From assembly GCF_001545925.1 (NCBI RefSeq), contig NZ_LMVQ01000235.1, positions 1 to 33,835 on the forward strand: 33,835 nucleotides of DNA. The letters are read 5' to 3'. The notes beneath the pieces were generated by a model. That model worked only from the letters and a program-made list of their open reading frames with translations. It searched no databases and was not told the DNA's origin. The position numbers were made by a program, and so were the translations under genes. Shown piece by piece: positions 7,900 through 15,274 of this stretch (positions are counted from its first letter, which is position 1; each line of letters starts with the position of its first letter). The DNA comes from Mycobacterium sp. NAZ190054 (GTDB lineage Bacteria > Actinomycetota > Actinomycetes > Mycobacteriales > Mycobacteriaceae).

Positions 7900-7961
7900 T
7901 CAACGGCAGAAACCCATCAAAAACACCTCATCGACTCGCGCCTCGCGGAAAGGACGCGCCC

Positions 7962-8966
7962 GTGCCACACCGCTACAAAGTCCGGGAGATCGCCCAGCAG
8001 TCGGGGCTGAGCGAGGCGACCGTCGACCGTGTGCTGCACAACCGGCCGGGGGTCCGTGAGACCACCGTCGCCGAGGTGCAACAGGCGATCGCCGACCTGG
8101 ACAAGCAGCGGGCGCAGCTGCGGCTGAACGGGCGGCGCTACCTGATCGACGTGGTAATGCAGACCCCACAGCGCTTCTCCGACGCGTTCCGCGCCGCCGT
8201 CGAGGCCGAACTGCCGGCCTTCGCTCCCGCGATGCTGCGCGCGCGGTTCCATCTGTGGGAGTCGGGGTCCACCGCGCAGATGGTCGAGGCGCTGGACAAG
8301 ATCCGCGGCAGTCACGGCGTGGTGCTCAAGGCCCAGGACGACCCCGCGGTGGGCGAAGCCGTCGACCGTCTCGTCGGCTCCGGTGTGCCGGTGGTGACCT
8401 ACGCCACCGACGTGCCGTCGAGCTCGCGGTGCGGCTACGTGGGCATCGACAACCACGGCGCCGGCGTCACCGCCGCCTATCTGGTGCAGCAGTGGCTCGG
8501 GGAGACTCCATCGGATGTGCTGATCACGTTGAGCCGCAACGTGTTCCGGGGCGAGGGGGAGCGGGAGGTCGGGTTCCGGGCGGCGCTGCGTGCTTCGGGG
8601 CGGGCGATCGTCGAGGTCAGCGACAGCGACGGCATCGACGCCACCAACGAGGCCCTGGTGCTCGAGGCGCTGGAAGCCAACCCCGGCGTACACGCGGTCT
8701 ACTCGGTGGGCGGCGGGAACGTGGCGACGGTGTCGGCCTTCGAGCGGCTGGGGCGGGCCTGCAGGGTCTTCATCGCCCACGACCTCGATGCCGACAACCG
8801 GCGGCTGCTGCGCGACGGCCGGATCTCGGCCGTGCTGCACAACGACCTGAGGGCCGACGCCCGGCTGGCGCTGCGGCTGATCCTGCAGGAGCGGGGGGCG
8901 TTGCCGGTGGAACCGATGCGACCGGCACCGATCCAGATCGTGACGCCGTACAACCTACCCGCGTGA
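7962..8966 (+). CDS. LacI-family transcriptional regulator of the polyol operon
   Basis: This is a 334-aa repressor/activator. The N-terminal helix-turn-helix is YKVREIAQQSGLSEATVDRVLHNRPGVRE (compare LacI 'Dva..AgvS.aTvSrvln'), with Asp rather than Ser in 'ATVDRVL', a variant known from several sugar regulators. The rest is a periplasmic-binding-like effector domain with VVLKAQDDPAVGEAV, VTYATDVPSSSRCGYVGIDN and VHAVYSVGGGNVATVSAF. I chose GTG 7962 because GGAAAGGA lies just upstream and the HTH then begins at residue 4; the open frame reaches back to 7776 over the divergent gene. It is divergent from the PhyH-iolG-iolE-like operon, the usual position of a local regulator. Its 3' end overlaps the convergent amidase gene by 12 nt. 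Confidence 0.88.
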   Translation: MPHRYKVREIAQQSGLSEATVDRVLHNRPGVRETTVAEVQQAIADLDKQRAQLRLNGRRYLIDVVMQTPQRFSDAFRAAVEAELPAFAPAMLRARFHLWESGSTAQMVEALDKIRGSHGVVLKAQDDPAVGEAVDRLVGSGVPVVTYATDVPSSSRCGYVGIDNHGAGVTAAYLVQQWLGETPSDVLITLSRNVFRGEGEREVGFRAALRASGRAIVEVSDSDGIDATNEALVLEALEANPGVHAVYSVGGGNVATVSAFERLGRACRVFIAHDLDADNRRLLRDGRISAVLHNDLRADARLALRLILQERGALPVEPMRPAPIQIVTPYNLPA

Positions 8967-10013
8967 CGACGTCGGCGGCGGTGCCGCCGACCTCAGTCCC
9001 GCCCGGGCCGTGTCCACGGTGCTGCCCGCCGGGCGGGGCGGTCCGTAGCCTTCACCGGTGCCGTCGGTGACCTGAACCTCGTCCTCCCACGGCAACCGGT
9101 AGCGGCCCGCGGCGAGATCCCGGACGTAGGTGTACGGCGAGTCGGTCGCGCCGCCGGCCACGGCGGTGAACCCGCGGTGGCCCAGCTGGTAGATGTTGTT
9201 CTCGACGCCCCACTCGCGGCGGGCCCGGTCCGAGCGCGCCGGATCGACGGCCGCGGTGACGATGCGATCGGCGGTGGCGTCGCCGCGCACCAGGATGGTT
9301 CCGTCGACATCGCACACCATGGCTTCCCCCATGGAGGCGAAGCCGTTGCCGTCATCCCCCGCGAGGCACACCGAGGCGGTGAAGGCGAGGTTGCAGAACG
9401 CGTTGGCCTCGTTGGTGATACGCCATGACTGCCGGAGGCCGAACTTGTAGCCGGCCGGACGCAACAGCACGTTGGCGCCGCGGTAGCACGCTTCGCGGGC
9501 CATCTCCGGGAACATGCCGTCGTGGCAGATCAACACCCCGAGCACCGATCCCTTGGGCCCCTCGCATACGGGCACACCGAGATCACCGGGCTCCCACGGC
9601 TCCTTCGGGGTCCACGGATGCAGTTTGCGGATCTTCAGCGCGATGTCGCCGTCGGCGTCGACGATGAGCGCGGTGTTGTACGGAGCCCCGTGGCCGTTGC
9701 TCTCCATCACACTGAACAGCGCCCAGGTGCGGGTGTCGGCGCACGACGTCCGCAGCAGGTCGACCTCCGGTCCGTCGATCCGGCACATCAGCGCGTCGTC
9801 CGACCATGCATCCTTGCGCAGCCCGTGCAACCCGTACTCCGGGAAGACCAGAAGGTCCAGCGACGGCATGGACGCTTTCGCCTCCCGCAGAGCCGAAGCC
9901 GTGCGTTCGGCGGCCGCGATGACGTCGTCTCTGGTGCGCACCCGCGGTATCTGCTGCTGGACCAGGCCGAGCACCAGATCCTCGGGCGCGGCGTTGAGAC
10001 CTTCGAGGTTCAC
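8955..10013 (-). CDS. Formamidase-like amidohydrolase of the nitrilase superfamily (AmiF/AmiE-like)
   Basis: This is a 352-aa C-N hydrolase. The Glu-Lys-Cys triad is complete: Glu59 in VFPEYG, Lys130 in KIRKLHPW and Cys163 in LICHDGMFPEMARE. These positions are nearly those of Helicobacter formamidase AmiF (E60, K133, C166), and the block LHPWTPKEPWEPGDLG is diagnostic of the aliphatic amidase/formamidase branch. It is the last gene of the long catabolic operon, starting with GTG that overlaps the flavin-reductase-like gene (GTGA). In context it could hydrolyse formamide or an N-formyl amide released after ring cleavage, the role of N-formylmaleamate deformylase in nicotinate catabolism; that is inference. 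The C-terminal tail (about 40 Gly/Pro/Ala-rich residues) is longer than needed. Confidence 0.85.
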   Translation of the reverse strand: MNLEGLNAAPEDLVLGLVQQQIPRVRTRDDVIAAAERTASALREAKASMPSLDLLVFPEYGLHGLRKDAWSDDALMCRIDGPEVDLLRTSCADTRTWALFSVMESNGHGAPYNTALIVDADGDIALKIRKLHPWTPKEPWEPGDLGVPVCEGPKGSVLGVLICHDGMFPEMAREACYRGANVLLRPAGYKFGLRQSWRITNEANAFCNLAFTASVCLAGDDGNGFASMGEAMVCDVDGTILVRGDATADRIVTAAVDPARSDRARREWGVENNIYQLGHRGFTAVAGGATDSPYTYVRDLAAGRYRLPWEDEVQVTDGTGEGYGPPRPAGSTVDTARAGLRSAAPPPTSSRG

Positions 10014-10639
10014 CGTCGGCTGCCGGGCTGACGCTGCGGGACGCGGTTCATCTCGGTGGTGAAGTACGGGCCTGCCAGGCGGCCCAGGAATCCGGTCTCG
10101 TCGGTGTGCATGGCCTCATCCAGGAGCGGCCGGCGGGACGTCACCGCGACCACCCGGGCGATGACGACAACGTCGGTGCCGACCGGAAACTCTTGAGTGA
10201 GCACGCATTCGAGGCTGAACAACGCACCGTCCACCGAGTCGGGCCGCACCAGTGTCGACGCCACCGTCGGGATGCCGGCCAGATCGAACTCGTCGACGTC
10301 GGGATCGACGGTCGCCGAGGATTCCGCGACGGAGTCGGCCTGCTCGGCGGCCGGGATGTTCACCACGAGTTCACGGGTGGCCCGGATGTTGGCGAGTGTG
10401 TCCTTGATGCCGCCGACGGTACCGAGACGCTCACCGATCGAGAACATCACCGACACCGGGGCGCGGGAGGCGACGGTGAAGAAGCTGAACGGAGCCAGGT
10501 TGCGCACCCCGCCCGGGGAGATCGTCGACACCCACGCGATGGGACGGGGCTGCACACACGCCGAGATCAGCTTGTAGGCGGCGTCCGGTTCCATCCGGTC
10601 GGGCACGAAGTGGTGCCCGTGCAGGGACGGTAGTGTCAT
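10010..10639 (-). CDS. Flavin reductase-like FMN-binding protein (DIM6/NTAB family), copy 2
   Basis: This 209-aa protein belongs to the flavin reductase-like/split-barrel family. Recognisable blocks are ACVQPRPIAWVSTISPGGVRNLAPFSFFTVASRAPVSVMFSIGER (the FMN-binding strand pair), DTLANIRATRELVVNIP and the closing 'GRLAGPYFTTEMNR' (compare 'LGGpyY..v...'). Members either supply reduced flavin to a monooxygenase or use bound FMN directly. It is translationally coupled at both ends (4-nt overlaps with UbiX and the amidase). It shares only the fold with the shorter family member encoded two genes upstream, so these look like two distinct roles rather than a recent duplication. Confidence 0.85.
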   Translation of the reverse strand: MTLPSLHGHHFVPDRMEPDAAYKLISACVQPRPIAWVSTISPGGVRNLAPFSFFTVASRAPVSVMFSIGERLGTVGGIKDTLANIRATRELVVNIPAAEQADSVAESSATVDPDVDEFDLAGIPTVASTLVRPDSVDGALFSLECVLTQEFPVGTDVVVIARVVAVTSRRPLLDEAMHTDETGFLGRLAGPYFTTEMNRVPQRQPGSRR

Positions 10640-11253
10640 GCCCTCTTGCCCTCCCTGGTCAACATCACCGGCTCATCATTCTCGATGCCGGACCACCGCG
10701 TGATCGCCGGTCCGTGCACTCCGATCAGGTCGAGAGCCCGCACGACGGTGAAATCGACCAAGTCCTGGATACTCCGCGGGTGCGCGTACAACGCAGGCAC
10801 CGGCGGCATGACGATTCCGCCGGCCTCGGTGACCTGTGTCATCAGACGCAGATGACCGAGGTGCAGCGGTGTCTCGCGGAGCAGCAGGACCAGCCGTCGG
10901 CGCTCCTTGAGCATCACGTCCGCGGCCCGCACGATCAGGTTGTCGGCGTAGCTGTTGGCGATCCCGGACATCGTCTTGACGCTGCACGGAGCGATGAGCA
11001 TTCCGTCGGCGTGGAAGGACCCGCTCGCGATGCTGGCGCCCAGATTGGAATCGCTGTGGCACACATCGGCTTGCGCGGCCAGCTCGGTGGAGGTGATGGA
11101 CAGCTCCGACCTGATCGTCGCGCGAGCTCCCTTGGACACCACGAGATGCGTTTCGACATTTTCGACCTCGCGCAGGAGTTCCAGTGTGCGCAGGCCGTAG
11201 AGGGCGCCGCTGGCGCCGGTCACTCCGACGACGATCCTTCTCGGTGTGCTCAT
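10636..11253 (-). CDS. ubiX: UbiX-family flavin prenyltransferase
   Basis: This 205-aa enzyme makes prenylated FMN from FMN and dimethylallyl phosphate, the cofactor required by UbiD-type decarboxylases. Motifs: VVGVTGASGALYGLRTLELL at the N-terminus (the GASGA flavin-phosphate loop), THLVVSKGA, GMLIAPCSVKTMSGIANSYADNLIVRAADVMLKERRRLVLLLRETPL (nearly canonical UbiX/Pad1 text) and MPPVPALYAHP. The ATG is coupled by overlap to the preceding gene's stop (11250-11253), and its stop overlaps the next start. Its presence in the same transcript as a UbiD-family gene strongly supports a prFMN-dependent decarboxylase. Confidence 0.93.
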   Translation of the reverse strand: MSTPRRIVVGVTGASGALYGLRTLELLREVENVETHLVVSKGARATIRSELSITSTELAAQADVCHSDSNLGASIASGSFHADGMLIAPCSVKTMSGIANSYADNLIVRAADVMLKERRRLVLLLRETPLHLGHLRLMTQVTEAGGIVMPPVPALYAHPRSIQDLVDFTVVRALDLIGVHGPAITRWSGIENDEPVMLTREGKRA

Positions 11254-11747
11254 CGAAGTGCCTCCGTCGTCGGTTCTCCCGCAGGGACGCCGCGTCCGTT
11301 CACCCAGACCAGAGGTGAGTGGCGGGAACGAATCTCGCTGTGCTCGATCCGGCACATCATCATCCGGTAGGTGCCGAACGGCACCACCGCATCGAGCGCG
11401 CAGGCGAACCAGGCGATTCCGTCGTTCAGCACCGGAACGCCGTCGCGGAACGTCCATTCGACGCCGCAGAACCGTTGTGCCGACCTCTCGACCCGTTTGG
11501 TGAAGGCGGCGACCAACGGCCGGCCGTGCGCACCGAGGACGTTCACCCCGACGCGTCCGGTCGCCTCTGCGATCGGCAGCGTCGACGATTCCGCCGACAC
11601 CGGCACGGCCAGCCATCCAGGGTTGCGGGGCTCGCCCCAGACGCTTCCGGTGAAGCCGGCCGGTTCGGCCGCGGTGCCCGACGTGATGACCGCCGCGGCG
11701 ATCGGGATCATGTCGAGCACCTCGGCCTCGGAACTCGCGGCGGTCAT
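11250..11747 (-). CDS. Flavin reductase-like protein (DIM6/NTAB family), copy 1
   Basis: This 165-aa split-barrel flavoprotein has the short flavin:NAD(P)H reductase layout: AAAVITSGTAAEPAGFTGSVWGEP, then GVNVLGAHGRPLVAAFT, and the C-terminal FACALDAVVPFGTYRMMMCRI (compare 'l.C.v......gdH.i..G.V'). It probably supplies reduced FMN. In context the recipient could be UbiX (prFMN synthesis needs reduced FMN), the decarboxylase, or an unseen FMN-dependent monooxygenase. An upstream in-frame start at 11801 exists, but ATG 11747 overlaps the VdcD-like stop by 4 nt, as everywhere else in this operon. Confidence 0.75.
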   Translation of the reverse strand: MTAASSEAEVLDMIPIAAAVITSGTAAEPAGFTGSVWGEPRNPGWLAVPVSAESSTLPIAEATGRVGVNVLGAHGRPLVAAFTKRVERSAQRFCGVEWTFRDGVPVLNDGIAWFACALDAVVPFGTYRMMMCRIEHSEIRSRHSPLVWVNGRGVPAGEPTTEALR

Positions 11748-11893
11748 TCCGAGATGGCTGCGGCCGCCGTGACCACGAATTTTCCTCGGCATGAGGGGCA
11801 TTCGAGTTGCACATCGGTGCGGTGCCGCAGTGAGCCGTCCACCGAGTACCGGCAGTCACACGTCGGGCAGTTGACCCAGAAGATCCGCTCCAT
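11744..11893 (-). CDS. VdcD/BsdD-like small zinc-ribbon subunit of hydroxyarylic acid decarboxylase
   Basis: This 49-aa protein has two Cys pairs, CPTCDC (residues 9-14) and CPSCRG (32-37), forming a likely zinc ribbon. Such small D subunits accompany UbiX (B) and UbiD (C) proteins in non-oxidative hydroxyarylic acid decarboxylases (VdcBCD, BsdBCD), although the sequence itself is only loosely similar. It is placed directly after the UbiD gene: TGATG links the two (stop and start share one base), and its own stop overlaps the next gene. It is easily missed because a longer frame reads through it. Its exact biochemical role in the family is not well known. Confidence 0.7.
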   Translation of the reverse strand: MERIFWVNCPTCDCRYSVDGSLRHRTDVQLECPSCRGKFVVTAAAAISE

Positions 11894-13299
11894 CAGATTC
11901 CCTCCACATAGTCTTCGAGCCGGATGCGGTCCAGCGCTTCGCCGGGCACCCGGTTCTGCTCGGGCATGGCGCGGTCCAGTGGCCGTGTCGCGTCGATGAT
12001 CACCTTCCGGTATCCCATCGCGGTGGTGAACACGGTGGGGATGTTCTTGATCATGTCGATGTCGCGATCGGGATCGGTGTAGACCATCGCGGCCCAGAGC
12101 ACGTCGTCCTCGTTGAAGACGTCGATGTTCGCATCCACGACGACGACGTACTGGAACGTCCATGACTCCTGCAGCGCGGCCAGCGCAACCGCCTTGGCCT
12201 GCCCCTCGGAGGACTTGTCGATCGAGACGTAACACGCCAGCCGCCCGCACCCGGAGTACGGCATGTGGACGGCCTTGATGATCGGGCCGAACCGGTCGGT
12301 GAGCGTGTTGAACAGCGACCCCTCCTTCGGGATCTGCCCCACGGTCATGTGGTCGCGGTGACCCGCGAACACGTCCTGCAGGATCGGTGCGGCGCGGTGC
12401 GTGATCGCGGTGATGTCCATGACCGGGCGCAGCGTCTGCGCCTGGTACTGGCGGGTGATGTCCCCGAACGGGTCACAGATCATCCGGACCCCTGGGGGCA
12501 CAAGGCCTTCGATCACGATCTCGGCGTCGGCCGGGATCATGAAGTCCTCACCCCATGTCTGTGACGGCACCACCCGCAACGGTTCGTCGAGGAACGCTCC
12601 GATGGTGCGGTAGTCGTCGTTGCGGTACGGCGTCAACCCCATGCTGCCGAGGTAGAACGCGGGGTGATGGCCCAGGATCGCGACGATGGGCATCGGCTCG
12701 TTGCGGTCCTCGTAGATCTTCAGCGCGCGCAGCGAGTCGGTGGAGTGGATGGTGATGCGCAGCCGGGACTTCGACTCGAAATCGTAGAACGCCTTGATGA
12801 ACGCGACGTTGTAGGCGCCGGAATCGGGGTCGCGCACCGCCAGTGTCATGGTCAGGCACGGCCCGTAGTCGCCGTCGGAGTGCGAGACGATCGGCAACTT
12901 GCTGGTGTCGATGTCGTCGCCGGTCAGCACGACCTCTCGGACCGGGGCGTCGGCCTGATCGATCACCAGCGGATCGATCCCACCCCGGCTGCGCTCGGCG
13001 AAGAACATCGACAGCGGCATCTGCGCCGCGCCGGGGTCGAATCCGAGCGCCTTCGCGCAGCGTTCCCGGGTCGCGAAGACGTTCATCGCGACGGGGATCG
13101 TGCAGGGACGCCCCTCGACGTCCTCAGTCGACTCGAACAACGCCATCGGGCGCAGGCCGCGCCGATCGAGCTTCTCCAGGATCGCTGTGCAGTCGAAGTT
13201 CTGGGGACTCACCGGCTTGGTGATCCGCACCAGGTCTCCGTCGTCGTCCGCGTCGAGCGCGGCGATGAACTGTCTCAAATCTTTTGGGCCGTTGGCCAC
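11893..13299 (-). CDS. UbiD-family prFMN-dependent (de)carboxylase, VdcC-like
   Basis: This 468-aa enzyme of the UbiD family would remove CO2 from an aromatic or heteroaromatic acid. Recognisable blocks are LRQFIAALDADDDGDLVRITKPVS at the N-terminus, PMPIVAILGHHPAFYLGSM, VIEGLVPPG, and the C-terminal VVVVDANIDVFNEDDVLWAAMVYTDPDRDIDM and KVIIDATRPLDR. The central motif that carries the catalytic acids in Fdc1 (EGPFGE) here reads CDPFGD (residues 275-280), an unusual substitution. The start is GTG 13299, preceded by GAGGAGAGGA; the longer frame to 13707 runs through the binding-protein gene. A 62-nt gap with a strong hairpin precedes it. Together with the VdcD-like, UbiX and flavin-reductase genes it forms a decarboxylase cassette; the substrate is unknown, with a pyridine or hydroxybenzoic acid likely. 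Confidence 0.88.
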   Translation of the reverse strand: MANGPKDLRQFIAALDADDDGDLVRITKPVSPQNFDCTAILEKLDRRGLRPMALFESTEDVEGRPCTIPVAMNVFATRERCAKALGFDPGAAQMPLSMFFAERSRGGIDPLVIDQADAPVREVVLTGDDIDTSKLPIVSHSDGDYGPCLTMTLAVRDPDSGAYNVAFIKAFYDFESKSRLRITIHSTDSLRALKIYEDRNEPMPIVAILGHHPAFYLGSMGLTPYRNDDYRTIGAFLDEPLRVVPSQTWGEDFMIPADAEIVIEGLVPPGVRMICDPFGDITRQYQAQTLRPVMDITAITHRAAPILQDVFAGHRDHMTVGQIPKEGSLFNTLTDRFGPIIKAVHMPYSGCGRLACYVSIDKSSEGQAKAVALAALQESWTFQYVVVVDANIDVFNEDDVLWAAMVYTDPDRDIDMIKNIPTVFTTAMGYRKVIIDATRPLDRAMPEQNRVPGEALDRIRLEDYVEGI

Positions 13300-13323
13300 G
13301 GTGTCCTCTCCTCGGTCAAGGGG

Positions 13324-13355
13324 CATGGTGGCCGGCGGGGCAGCCGGCCACCATG
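13324..13355 (-). promoter_or_regulatory. perfect 13-bp intercistronic hairpin
   Basis: CATGGTGGCCGGC (13324-13336) is followed by a 6-nt loop and its exact reverse complement (13343-13355). It lies between the binding-protein gene and the UbiD gene of the same operon. It has no T-run, so it may be a processing or stability element, or a partial terminator separating transporter and decarboxylase expression. The bases flanking the outer ends (13321-13322 with 13357-13358) can add two more pairs. Confidence 0.7.
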
Positions 13356-13361
13356 ACCACG

Positions 13362-14441
13362 TCATGGCTGGGTGTTCAACAGCTCCATCGCCTTCTCGGC
13401 GGGCCGGATGTCGACGATGTCCTCGTACTTGAGATCCAGAGCCGATTGATCCAGCTGGCCGGCGCGCACCGCGATCGCGAGATCGTTCTCCACCGTCGGC
13501 TTGGACAGGGTCTCGATGTCGACCGGCCACACACCGAATTCCTTTGCGCGCGACCAGTTCACCTCCAGTGTCTCGGCGCTGGGGTCCGGGTCCATCGCCT
13601 CGTTCGACCATTCGGTGTACACGGCGATGTCGTCGATCGCCTGCTGGTTGGCCTCGAGCACCGAGGCGCAGAACGCGGCGGCGCGGTCCTGGTTGTTGTC
13701 CAGCCATTCCGTGGTGGCTGCGTAGACGAACCCGACGGAGTCCATGTCTTCGGCCACGACGCTGAGCGTGTTCACGTCGTCGCGCTGTTGTTTGAGCTGG
13801 GCCAGCTCGAAGGGATCGAGGATGGCGACCTGCGCTTCGCCGGAGGCCAGCGCGGCGAGGCGAAGACCGCCGTCTTCCAGGATCTGGACGTTGGGGAGGT
13901 CGGCGACGACGATGTCGAGCCCCTTGGCGGCGAAGACGTGGTTGAAGACGTGGTCGACCAGCCCGCCCGGGCTGTCCACTGCCACCGACACATTCGGATC
14001 GGTCACCTGTTCGATGGTGGTGACGTCACCGGTGCCGACGACCTCGTCGGTGAGCACCCCCTGGATCGGGCAGAACAGCCTGAGGTCGTGGCCTTCCTGG
14101 ATGGTCTTCACGAACGCGGTGAAGGAGCCGGTGACCACTTCGGCGCGGTCGGACAGCAGTAGCTGCACCGCGGTGGCGTGCGAGGATAGCTCGGTGATGT
14201 CGTCCTGACTCTGTTCGAGGCCGAACATCTCGCCGAACCGCCAGGGTCCCTGGGACTGCGGAACGTAGGCGTCGCCGGAGGTGCTCCACGCCACCTGGAC
14301 CGAACGCAGCTTGCCGCTGTCGTCGGACTGGCCCTGCGGCTCGCTGCCCGAACAGCCGACGAGCGCGCCGGCCAGAGCCACCGCACCGGCGGCGACCGCC
14401 CACCGCCTCGGGTGAGGCAAGGGCATCGATGAAACGGTCAT
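13362..14441 (-). CDS. NMT1/TauA-type ABC substrate-binding lipoprotein
   Basis: This is a 359-aa extracellular binding protein of the nitrate/sulfonate/taurine (SsuA/TauA, NMT1) class. Residues 1-30 give a signal peptide with a twin-Arg-free basic start and lipobox ALVGC (Cys30). The mature part has VQVAWSTSGDAYVPQSQGPW, LLSDRAEVVTGSFTAFVKTIQEG and SVAVDSPGGLVDHVFNHVFAAKGLD, typical of this type 2 periplasmic fold. I chose ATG 14441 because AGGAAG precedes it; the frame extends to 14528 into the permease gene without a better site. It follows its two permeases and ATPase, so it belongs to a complete importer. Family members bind small anionic or heterocyclic compounds, which fits a pyridine-carboxylate ligand (inference). 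Confidence 0.88.
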   Translation of the reverse strand: MTVSSMPLPHPRRWAVAAGAVALAGALVGCSGSEPQGQSDDSGKLRSVQVAWSTSGDAYVPQSQGPWRFGEMFGLEQSQDDITELSSHATAVQLLLSDRAEVVTGSFTAFVKTIQEGHDLRLFCPIQGVLTDEVVGTGDVTTIEQVTDPNVSVAVDSPGGLVDHVFNHVFAAKGLDIVVADLPNVQILEDGGLRLAALASGEAQVAILDPFELAQLKQQRDDVNTLSVVAEDMDSVGFVYAATTEWLDNNQDRAAAFCASVLEANQQAIDDIAVYTEWSNEAMDPDPSAETLEVNWSRAKEFGVWPVDIETLSKPTVENDLAIAVRAGQLDQSALDLKYEDIVDIRPAEKAMELLNTQP

Positions 14442-14512
14442 GGTCTTCCTAACATGGTGGTAGTGACGGAATTTCGAGGTTCGCGGCGGACTTCGTCGTT
14501 CGCCTGTACTGG

Positions 14513-15274
14513 TCATGCGGCTCTCCACGCCAGCAACCGAACCTCCCCGGCCTTGGCGAGTGACATCACTCCTGCGCCCAGCACGGTCAGTACCAGGACC
14601 GCGGCATAGAGGTTGTCCAGTTCGAAACCGCTGCCGGCCTTGATCATGTACAGGCCCATGCCTTCTGCCCGCAGGAACAGGTCGGCGATCAGCGCTCCCT
14701 GGATGCTTCGTCCGACCGACATCCGCATGCCGGTCAGGATGTAGGGACCCGACCAGGGGATCAGGATCCGGACCATCATCGCCCGCGGCGTCACTTCGAA
14801 GGCGCGGGCCATCTCCAGCACCTCATCGGGCACCTCACGCAGGCCGGCGGCGGTGTTGATGATGACGATGAAGATGCAGAACAGGACGGTGAACGCGATC
14901 TTGGCGCCGGTGCCCATACCGAAGTAGATGGAGATGACGGGCACCAGCATCACCAGCGGGGCGGCGAAGCCGATCTTGACCAGCGGGTCGAGCACGGCGT
15001 TCCAGGCGTCGTAATGGCCCATCATCGCGCCGACGAAAACGCCGAGGACAGAACCGATCACGACGCCGACGAAGGCGATCAGCAGGGTCTGTCCGGCCGC
15101 CCGGGGCAGCGCCCCGTTGACCGTCTCGTGCCAGGTGGCCGCCAAGATCTCCGACGGGGGGAGCAGCCAGAACAGGCCACCGTAGGTGCCGGCGATCTGC
15201 CAGACGATCAGGGCAGCGGCGACCGCACCGCACGAGATCGCCATCCGCCCGATCTTGGTGTCGAGGTTCATCAC
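14513..15274 (-). CDS. ABC transporter permease (TauC/SsuC family), second subunit
   Basis: This 253-aa inner-membrane protein has about six hydrophobic segments. It shows the EAA loop of binding-protein-dependent permeases in VLEMARAFEVTPRAMMVRILIPWSGPYILTGMRMSVGRSIQGALIAD (residues ~150-196) and 'AAPLVMLVPVISIYFGMGTGAKI'. The start can be GTG 15274 (GTGA overlap with the previous stop) or the adjacent ATG 15271; GGGAGG upstream fits either. It pairs with the next-upstream permease to make a heterodimeric channel, whereas TauC/SsuC systems usually use one permease gene. Confidence 0.9.
   Translation of the reverse strand: MMNLDTKIGRMAISCGAVAAALIVWQIAGTYGGLFWLLPPSEILAATWHETVNGALPRAAGQTLLIAFVGVVIGSVLGVFVGAMMGHYDAWNAVLDPLVKIGFAAPLVMLVPVISIYFGMGTGAKIAFTVLFCIFIVIINTAAGLREVPDEVLEMARAFEVTPRAMMVRILIPWSGPYILTGMRMSVGRSIQGALIADLFLRAEGMGLYMIKAGSGFELDNLYAAVLVLTVLGAGVMSLAKAGEVRLLAWRAA

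Noticed and set aside
13324..13355. Calling the operon hairpin a full terminator
   Set aside because: It has no T-run, and the downstream genes (UbiD cassette) have no separate promoter that I can see, so complete termination is unlikely.
13300..13707. Upstream extension of the UbiD frame to 13707
   Set aside because: It runs through the binding-protein gene in another frame; GTG 13299 has a strong ribosome binding site and gives the normal family N-terminus.
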